Source of the DNA: Desmonostoc vinosum HA7617-LM4
GTDB lineage: Bacteria > Cyanobacteriota > Cyanobacteriia > Cyanobacteriales > Nostocaceae
Assembly (NCBI GenBank): GCA_019359515.1
Contig: JAHHHC010000019.1
Coordinates: 49,068-113,067 of the forward strand
Reading direction: 5' to 3'
DNA length: 64,000 bases
Made by a program: the position numbers and the translations under genes. Under the pieces are notes generated by a model, which did no database searches, had not been told where the DNA came from, and worked only from the letters and a program-made list of their open reading frames with translations. The number at the start of each line of letters is the position of its first letter. The stretch's first letter is position 1. Below are positions 57,675 to 64,000 of the stretch, piece after piece.

Positions 57675-58906
57675 GTAATATTTGAAAGCGATCGCTACAT
57701 CAATATTTTCACTATCGCTGTAATATAAATGTAGTGGCAAGGCTAAATTCGTGTATTAGATTTGTGGTTAAGAAGGCGAAGACAGCGCAACTATAAATCT
57801 TTTTGTTGCAACATATAAGCTTTGACACGCCAGTAGTGGATTGTTTCAGCTAATTTGGTGTATTAAATTTAACTAGTTCCGTGGGTTTAAGTCCTCCGGT
57901 TCTATAATCGGCAAGTTTTGTGTTGGCGTCTGTCTTATACCAATTCACGTTTAATGTGAATTAAGTTGGGAAAAATTGGTCTTGCTGATGTCATAAATCT
58001 TTGCCCTCACCCTAAATCCCTCTCCCAGTTTGGGAGAGGGACTTTGAAATTGCTCCTCTTCTCCCACATTTGGGAGAAGAGGTTGGGAGATGAGGGCTAT
58101 TGTTGCATTCATCAACGGTATTCTAATTTACATCAGACGTGAATTACGAATTATTTAACTTACGGGAAGGCTGCGACTACATCTAATCAAAATCAGTACA
58201 CTTAGAGTTTTAATATAAAAAAATACTTAATATACTGATGAAAGCAAGTTTCTGTATGGGCAGCAAATTGAGGGTAATTGCTAGCCCAGAAATTCTGCTG
58301 ATCATCCAAAAAAGACTGAATTCATCTCTTCTTCGGTATCCACGCTCTTTTTTGTCCCATGTAGAGTGATCAACAACACATAATAAATGTGATTAATAAC
58401 ACATACCGTGAAATTGCTCAAACAGTATCATTTTGTACAAATGTTCTTGTGGAGTATCTTCAACTAAAGACAATTTGTTGAATAAGGCAATGCGCTTTAA
58501 TAAAGTTCAAGCAGCTATGTGAAAACAGTAATTATATTTTGATAAGAAATAATGATTTATTCGTGTTAACTTATCCCAGCACATTTACAAATTATTTATT
58601 TCTAAATAACACTGCTAAGCGCTGCTTGTCAACCATCTAAAAATAGATGCATTCATTGAGTTTTTATTTTACTATTTGTCGCTAGACAGATTAATTAATG
58701 TACCTTAAAACTAAATTGATTAATAGTGATTCTTATTGACTGTGAGAGAGTTCTACAGGTCGTATACCAGTCAATACATAAGCTAAGCAAATAGTTGCGG
58801 GTAATTAACTAAGACTTTGTTTTGTGACATTTACTAAATAAAAATTGAATATCTAATTGTTTTGTAGAGCTTTTATTTCCTGATTAACACAAACTTAGGT
58901 AAGTCA
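57675..58906. repeat. Intergenic region with palindromic CCCTCACCC repeat
   Basis: About 1.2 kb without a supported gene. At 58003-58097 a composite palindrome has GCCCTCA/TGAGGGC ends and two inner hairpins (CCTCTCCCAGTTTGGGAGAGG and CTCTTCTCCCACATTTGGGAGAAGAG by halves), a widespread bacterial repeat. The rest is AT-rich. Confidence 0.7.
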
Positions 58907-61111
58907 ATGGCAACTTTAACTAACATCCAAATTCTTTCAAGCAGCATTGGTTCTCAACCAAATAATCTGACCAAAGTCAATAGCACCTTGTTTTTTACCG
59001 CCAATAACAATACTGATGGAGTTGATCTTTGGAAGAGTAATGGAACTACAGCAGGGACTGTTGTAGTTAAAAATATTTTGCCAGGTAGTTCTGATGGTTT
59101 CCCAAATAGTTACTACCCGTTTAGCTTGACCAATGCAGATGGTACGCTGTTTTTCGTTACTGATGATGGTATCAAAGGCGGTGAGTTGTGGAAGAGCAAT
59201 GGCACCGCAGCTGGCACTGTTCTAATTAAGGATATAAGATCAGGCAGCCTCGGTTCTGACCCATCCGACCTCACCAATATCAACAGCAAGCTATTTTTTA
59301 TTGCTAATAATGGCACTAACGGATTAGAACTGTGGAAGAGTGATGGCACTGCATCTGGCACTGTCTTAGTTAAAGATATCAGACCAGGTAGTAATGGTTC
59401 TTCGACAACAAACCTGACTGATGTCAATGGCACTTTGTTTTTTATCGCTGATGACGGCACCAAAGGAGCAGAACTGTGGAAAAGCGATGGCACGAAAGCT
59501 GGTACTGTCTCAGTTAAGGATATTTATCCTGGCAGTAATAGTTCTTTACCCAGCAAGCTTACTAATGTCAATGGCACTTTGTTTTTCGCTGCCAATGATG
59601 GCACTTACGGATTAGAAATTTGGAAAAGCGATGGTACCGCAGCTGGCACTGTCTTGCTCAAAGATATTAATCCTGGCAACGATGATTCCTTCCAATATGA
59701 CCTGACTGATGTTGATGGGACTTTATTTTTTAGTGCTTATAATCCCAGTCATGGAAAGGAGTTATGGAAAAGTGACGGCACCGCAGCTGGTACTGTTTTG
59801 CTCAAGGATATCAGACCAGGTAGCGGTAGTTCCTTTATCGGTAATTTAACCAATGTTGATGGGGTGTTGTTTTTCACGGCTTATGATAATGCTCATGGCA
59901 TAGAACTGTGGAAAAGTGATGGCACCGCAGCTGGTACTGTTCTGGTAAAAGATATTAATCCTGGTATAGCGACTTCTTTCGCAACAGGTTTAACCAATGT
60001 CAATGGCACTCTATTTTTTGTAGCTGATGATGGTACTCATGGGTTGGAGTTATGGCAGAGTGATGGCACAGCGGCGGGTACTGTTTTGGTCAAAGATATT
60101 AATTCTGGTAGTTCTGATTCTGCGCCAGACAACCTGACTCTCGTCGATGACACTCTATTTTTTACTGCTGATGATGGCACTGGCACACAACTGTGGACTT
60201 TGAAGAACTCAGATATGATCGCCGCAGCATCCAGTAACGACATCATCACTGGTAAGGGCGGTCAAAAAACGTTTGTGATTTCTGCTGGCGATCGCAAAAC
60301 TATCAGTGATTTTGGCGGTTTTGGTGAGGGGTCAAACCCATCTGCGGCGGTAATTGCTGAAGTGGATACACTAAAATTTCAAGGAGCTGACTTAATAGCA
60401 CGTAATCTCTTGCTGACTCAAAATGGTGACAATCTAGAAATCTCATTTGAAAACGTCGCAAATACTCAAGTTACTCTCCAAAACTTTAAGTTAGAGAACC
60501 TGGAAAATCGGGGAGCATCTAGTACAATATCAGCGTTTGGTAATATTTTGTTTAATAAACAAACTAGCATCACTAACAGTATTGATGTCTTTGATGCTGA
60601 GGCTACTCTCACTAGCATTTTTCGGCAGAACTTGGTGACATTCCTCAATGATTTGAACAATAACACCACAGGTTTCAATAATTCTGCTGATGTCATCAAT
60701 GGACAAGGAGGTGACGACACTATTGATGGTAAAAGTGGTAATGACTTGCTGCGGGGTGGTGCAGGTGATGATATCCTCATTGGTGGAGCTGGGAATGATG
60801 TACTGACAGGTGGAACTGGGAATGACCAGTTTCTGTATCAAGTTTTTAGTGATAAAGGAACAAGTGGCGACATCATTACTGACTTCAATACCAGTCAAGA
60901 TCAGCTGGTGTTAACTAACTTGTTAGATAGTTTGGGAAGCGACAATAATCCAATTGCTGATGGTTATTTGCGATTCGTCTCTAGTGGTATCAATACTCAA
61001 GTTCAGATTGACCAAGATGGTGTGCAGACGACACAAGGATTTAGCTTGTTGGTTACTTTGAACAATGTCTCTGTTGACTCTTTGGTTGTTGGCAGTAATA
61101 TCTTAGTTTAG
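58907..61111 (+). CDS. ELWxxDGT-repeat protein with C-terminal RTX calcium-binding repeats
   Basis: A 734-residue protein without an N-terminal signal. Eight full repeats of about 50 residues, plus a ninth worn one, centre on (E/D)LWKS(D/N)[12 protein letters not shown], followed by PGSxxS...NLTxVNGTLFFxADDGTHG; these predict a large beta-propeller or solenoid. Residues about 600-645 carry RTX nonapeptides ([35 protein letters not shown]) that bind calcium, and a C-terminal tail follows. RTX proteins leave by a type I secretion system, so it is probably released or surface-bound. No ABC exporter or HlyD gene is in the window. Codon patterns in the repeats show recent duplication. ATG start. 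Confidence 0.88.
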   Translation: MATLTNIQILSSSIGSQPNNLTKVNSTLFFTANNNTDGVDLWKSNGTTAGTVVVKNILPGSSDGFPNSYYPFSLTNADGTLFFVTDDGIKGGELWKSNGTAAGTVLIKDIRSGSLGSDPSDLTNINSKLFFIANNGTNGLELWKSDGTASGTVLVKDIRPGSNGSSTTNLTDVNGTLFFIADDGTKGAELWKSDGTKAGTVSVKDIYPGSNSSLPSKLTNVNGTLFFAANDGTYGLEIWKSDGTAAGTVLLKDINPGNDDSFQYDLTDVDGTLFFSAYNPSHGKELWKSDGTAAGTVLLKDIRPGSGSSFIGNLTNVDGVLFFTAYDNAHGIELWKSDGTAAGTVLVKDINPGIATSFATGLTNVNGTLFFVADDGTHGLELWQSDGTAAGTVLVKDINSGSSDSAPDNLTLVDDTLFFTADDGTGTQLWTLKNSDMIAAASSNDIITGKGGQKTFVISAGDRKTISDFGGFGEGSNPSAAVIAEVDTLKFQGADLIARNLLLTQNGDNLEISFENVANTQVTLQNFKLENLENRGASSTISAFGNILFNKQTSITNSIDVFDAEATLTSIFRQNLVTFLNDLNNNTTGFNNSADVINGQGGDDTIDGKSGNDLLRGGAGDDILIGGAGNDVLTGGTGNDQFLYQVFSDKGTSGDIITDFNTSQDQLVLTNLLDSLGSDNNPIADGYLRFVSSGINTQVQIDQDGVQTTQGFSLLVTLNNVSVDSLVVGSNILV

Positions 61112-61135
61112 CTTGAGAAAGGGAGTAGGGTTATA

Positions 61136-61208
61136 CCAATTCGTAATTCGTAATGACGCTCGAGGACTCGCTACCGCTTCGCTAACGTAATTCGTAGTTC
61201 GTAATTAA
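61136..61208. repeat. Repeat patch between the ELWxxDGT gene and MITE 3
   Basis: AATTCGTAATTCGTAATGACG, CGAGGACTCGCTACCGCTTC and GCTAACGTAATTCGTAGTTC units, the same vocabulary as the patch after the first gene at 0.7 kb. Confidence 0.75.
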
Positions 61209-61243
61209 GAAACTCTTATTTAGTATGGGTTTCGGAGTTTGAA

Positions 61244-61412
61244 TAGACTTCTTGCAAAAATACTTGAACCGTCAGAGACTCAAGTCTCTGCCTAATAGCA
61301 AAAGTCCGTTGAAACGGACTAAAAATACTGTTATTAGTCGGTTGAAACCGACTTGAGTTATCAGCCAGAAAATAAATTTTCTGGCGAGTATCCGACTTTT
61401 GCAAGAGGTCTA
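61244..61412. mobile_element. MITE-like element 3 with four hairpins
   Basis: The 16-bp termini TAGACTTCTTGCAAAA and TTTTGCAAGAGGTCTA are inverted with one mismatch. Between them are four hairpins in a row: CAGAGACTCAAGTCTCTG, AGTCCGTTGAAACGGACT, AGTCGGTTGAAACCGACT and CCAGAAAATAAATTTTCTGG. The interior does not match elements 1 and 2 but the termini do. Confidence 0.65.
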
Positions 61413-61464
61413 ATGTGTAGCCGAATTTTAGAGAATTGGTATTAAAAACTTTTTTCATGTTTAG

Positions 61465-63627
61465 TTAAGCTAACTCTCCGAACTTAGGACTCCACCAACC
61501 TTTAGCTGTCCTAAAATAAGCTACATCTTTATGTTTATTGTCCTGACGGGACTCTTGAGCAGAACACCGTAGCATTGTTTTACTTTGTCCTTCTTTGATA
61601 TAGCTGTACTCCTCCAAAGGTTTTTTACACACTGGGCAAGGATGCTCTGTTACCTTGGCTGGTAACTTTTGAGGCTTTCCATCCTGAACAGCTTTCGCTC
61701 GTGGTGGTTCCCAAGTCTTATTCAGTTCGCTCCAGAACAGCACAACATTTTCACAGCCACTAACACATTTGAGAAAGTATTTCTTTTTGAGTTTCTTGCT
61801 GGGAATTTTGACCAGATAATTCTTGCATCCAGGGCAGCGAGTTTTAGAAGTCTCAAAGTTGCGATCGCCCACAGCAGAAACCCCAGTTGTAGGCGATGAA
61901 CTGCTAACTACAGTTTTTGCTTTTACCAAAGCTGGTGTAAAATAATTCTGGTTCCAATCTGTGAGATATTGCTGCCAGCCCTTTTTTCCAAGGGCGATCG
62001 CATCTAAAGCATTTTCCATCTGAGCGGTGAATTCTGCTTCTAGCAAATCCGGTAATGCCTTAACTAAAAAAGCATCAACTTCCAAACCTAAAGCTGTCGG
62101 TTGCAGTTGTCCTTTGCTTTGCTGTACATAATCTCGTTTCTTGAGAGTAGAAATGGTTGGTGCATAAGTACTTGGTCGCCCGATTCCTTTGCGCTCCATT
62201 AGCTGTACCAGTTTTGGCTCACTGTACCGGGGCGGTGGCTGTGTTTGTTTCTGCTCAAAGGCTGCATTCTCCAAAGTTAGTGCCTGCCCTTGTTGCAAAG
62301 TAGGCAGTACTGCATCTTTGCTCAAATTGTTCCAGTAACGGGCATAACCTAAAAATTCCACTACTTGCCCTCTAGCTTGCCACAATAAAGAACCGGACTG
62401 AGTAATTACCTGAGTTTTACGCAGTTGGGCGCTGCGGCATTGGGAAGCAACAGCCCGTTTCCAAATTAAAACGTACAGGTTAAACTCATCCTGTGGCAGT
62501 TGGGGGCGCAACTCGACACTTGGACGAAATACATCTGTTGGTCGAATCGCTTCGTGTGCTTCTTGAGCCGTTTTGCTACTGCGATGCTTAGCTGCCTGCT
62601 GTGGTACATTTTGCGGATCATTTTGTTCTAACCACTGACGAGCGCTCTGACAAAACTCTGGTGAGAGCATGACTGAATCTGTTCTCATGTAGGTAATTAA
62701 CCCTGCCTCATACAGCTTTTGGGCTATAAGCATAGTCTGCTCTGGAGCCAGTTTTAACTTGGAACCGGCCGCTTGCTGTAGGGTTGAAGTGATAAAAGGT
62801 GGCGGTGGTTTTTGATTAACCACTTTACCCTCAACTTGAACAACTCGATGTGCTTCGCGTCGTGCCTCTTCTACTAAATTTGTAGCTTCTGCTTGTGAAA
62901 GCACACGTATAGATTCTGGTGCAGGTGTGCTTTTGTCAGATGCATCATCTGTCAGTTCTGTTTGCTGTTCTTGAGCTTGTGAGCTAGCGTTCACCACCCC
63001 TTTGTAGTAAGCGCGAAACCCAAGGGCGTAATCTACCCATACACTCCAGTAATCTTGGGGTACAAAAGTTTGAATTTCTCTCTCTCGCTGACAAATCAGG
63101 TGTAGCGTTGCACTTTGGACTCGCCCTACGCTTTTTGCACCATTATTCAGTGCCCAAACCAACGGACTTCCTTTGTAACCCACCAGCTTATCCAGACAAT
63201 CTCGGCATAGTCCTGCTCCCACCAGATTTAAATCTAATTTCCTGGGTAGGGCGATCGCTGCTTTGACTGCTGATTCTGTAATCTCAGTATAGACTACTCG
63301 TTTGGCGTCTCTCAAACCCAGAGCTTCCTTGATATGCCAAGCTATCGTCTCCCCTTCTCGGTCTGGGTCGGTCGCTAATACTACTTCATTGACTAGCTTC
63401 ATCGCAGCTTTTAGCTGCCCAATCGTTTCTTTGGCTCTCTGGTCACGCGCTACATAATTGCATCGTACCTCGCTGCCATCTATAGTAAAGCCTAGAGAAT
63501 CTTCTCCCGAATCGCTCAACTGTCGAATATGACCACAACTGGCACGCACAATCCACTCACTGCCGAGAATTTGACTGAGCTTTTTGACTTTTCCTGGAGA
63601 TTCGACTACTAGAAGACGTTTTGACAT
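61465..63627 (-). CDS. topA: Type IA DNA topoisomerase (divergent TopA)
   Basis: A 720-residue topoisomerase IA. The TOPRIM domain shows VESPGKVKKLSQILG at residues 8-22 and the DxD-type TDPDREGE. The active-site tyrosine lies in LITYMRTDSVMLS. CxxC zinc-ribbon pairs occur near the C-terminus (RCPGCKNYLVK, HPCPVCKKPLEEY). Compared with standard TopA the region LVGAGLCRDCLDKLVGYKGSPLVWAL is altered where others read LVxAQQARRxLDRIVGY. I therefore suspect a second, cyanobacterial-specific copy beside a longer housekeeping TopA elsewhere; that cannot be checked here. It starts at an ATG. Confidence 0.92.
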   Translation of the reverse strand: MSKRLLVVESPGKVKKLSQILGSEWIVRASCGHIRQLSDSGEDSLGFTIDGSEVRCNYVARDQRAKETIGQLKAAMKLVNEVVLATDPDREGETIAWHIKEALGLRDAKRVVYTEITESAVKAAIALPRKLDLNLVGAGLCRDCLDKLVGYKGSPLVWALNNGAKSVGRVQSATLHLICQREREIQTFVPQDYWSVWVDYALGFRAYYKGVVNASSQAQEQQTELTDDASDKSTPAPESIRVLSQAEATNLVEEARREAHRVVQVEGKVVNQKPPPPFITSTLQQAAGSKLKLAPEQTMLIAQKLYEAGLITYMRTDSVMLSPEFCQSARQWLEQNDPQNVPQQAAKHRSSKTAQEAHEAIRPTDVFRPSVELRPQLPQDEFNLYVLIWKRAVASQCRSAQLRKTQVITQSGSLLWQARGQVVEFLGYARYWNNLSKDAVLPTLQQGQALTLENAAFEQKQTQPPPRYSEPKLVQLMERKGIGRPSTYAPTISTLKKRDYVQQSKGQLQPTALGLEVDAFLVKALPDLLEAEFTAQMENALDAIALGKKGWQQYLTDWNQNYFTPALVKAKTVVSSSSPTTGVSAVGDRNFETSKTRCPGCKNYLVKIPSKKLKKKYFLKCVSGCENVVLFWSELNKTWEPPRAKAVQDGKPQKLPAKVTEHPCPVCKKPLEEYSYIKEGQSKTMLRCSAQESRQDNKHKDVAYFRTAKGWWSPKFGELA

Positions 63628-63812
63628 GAAAGCTGCTCTTGATTGTCGGTAATTAATCGGCTACTAGTTCTTAATCTTTTATCTTAGTAATTTTGTACTC
63701 TAATCAGCCAGATCTCAGCTAGAGAATTATTGCAGTGTTCTTAAAACAATACTCCGGACAATTTTAAGTAGAGCCAATCGACAAGAAAGCTATCGATCCA
63801 TTAGGGTGCTAA

Positions 63813-64000
63813 TTAGAAGAAACAAGCACCGGAACGATAGCTGTATGGAAATTATACAAAGCCTGGTGGAAAATGCGCCGAGACGCGAATCTACGATATG
63901 TGTTTGAGGGTGAACAAAAAGCACGGGGAGCTAAACGTAAATATGATGGCAAAGTTGATCTAGCCGACCCTACTGGCTTGAGTTGGGTACGCGAACTGCA
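63813..64000 (+). mobile_element. Transposase fragment (DDE type) running off the window edge
   Basis: An open frame follows a stop at 63810-63812 and continues to the window end. From the first ATG (63873) it reads MRRDANLRYVFEGEQKARG, then RKYDGKVDLADPTGLSWVRE. This resembles the mid part of IS4/IS701-like transposases of Nostoc genomes. No start lies at the expected N-terminus, so it may be a decayed copy or be read by frameshift. A hairpin (AGCTATCG at 63788-63795 with CGATAGCT at 63835-63842, and GGTGCT/AGCACC inside it) covers the beginning. The family call is tentative because only about 50 residues are visible. Confidence 0.55.

Noticed and set aside
57868..57915. CCGTGGGTTTAAGTCCTCCGG as a possible IS200/IS605 or group II intron end
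   Set aside because: Only a vague likeness; no transposase or reverse transcriptase is nearby.
58239..58364. 41-codon frame considered as a second RiPP precursor
   Set aside because: No double-glycine leader, no acidic core and no ribosome-binding site.
61310..61360. Possible CRISPR repeats (GTCCGTTGAAACGGAC and a near copy)
   Set aside because: Only two copies, no regular spacers, and no cas genes; they are hairpins inside a MITE-like element.

Overview
The window is chromosomal DNA of a filamentous cyanobacterium, most likely of the order Nostocales. The evidence is the dense HIP1 palindrome (GCGATCGC), RNA polymerase genes split as rpoB-rpoC1-rpoC2, a CrtD carotenoid desaturase, a CyaC-type hybrid kinase/adenylate cyclase, and many Nostoc-style interspersed repeats (AATTCGTAAT strings, GCTAACG/CGAAGC patches, palindromes). 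Everything here was read by eye from the sequence; family names rest on motifs and remembered family knowledge, not on database searches.

Layout. 1-11.7 kb: an M50 membrane protease, a large unrecognised protein, glmU, an HD-GYP response regulator, mnmD back to back with a rhodanese-type sulfurtransferase, and an outer-membrane barrel candidate divergent from a repeat-rich FecR-domain protein. 11.9-24.4 kb: glutathione reductase, a YqiA-like hydrolase, hisC, a hypothetical gene, a GNAT acetyltransferase, cyaC, a TonB-like protein with a 15-copy octapeptide repeat, tRNA-Gly(TCC), a GIY-YIG protein and a small hypothetical gene. 24.5-36.0 kb (minus strand): rpsT, tatD, rpoB, rpoC1 and rpoC2, ending in a strong terminator. 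36.9-44.4 kb: hisD, a universal stress protein, an SRPBCC-like protein, an ICMT-like methyltransferase, a Uma2 nuclease carrying a repeat inside its reading frame, a methyltransferase remnant, hslO and a membrane-anchored helical repeat protein. 44.7-51 kb (minus): crtD and a tight five-gene sugar/glycan cassette (cupin, DegT aminotransferase, two methyltransferases, glycosyltransferase). 51.8-57.7 kb: an M16 peptidase, a GT2 glycosyltransferase, a fructosamine-kinase-like gene and a small RiPP locus. 58.9-64 kb: a large ELWxxDGT/RTX secreted protein, a topoisomerase I and the start of a transposase fragment.

The most interesting system is at 55.26-57.67 kb. A 55-residue precursor peptide with a double-glycine leader end, too short for usual ORF cut-offs, is followed by a terminator-like hairpin, an MvdD-type ATP-grasp ligase and a PpiC/parvulin-related maturation protein. 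I infer a graspetide (omega-ester/amide peptide) pathway whose core (LRPVASTCHQSGGYDCD) has none of the usual microviridin motifs.

The second theme is short mobile repeats. Three MITE-like elements share CTCTTGCA/TTCTTGCA termini. A 41-nt hairpin occurs twice with an identical 29-nt core and fully compensated outer arms; one copy is a 15-codon in-frame insertion in the Uma2 gene. Repeat patches also fill the rpoB-rpoC1 spacer and abut the start codons of hisC and the tonB-like gene.
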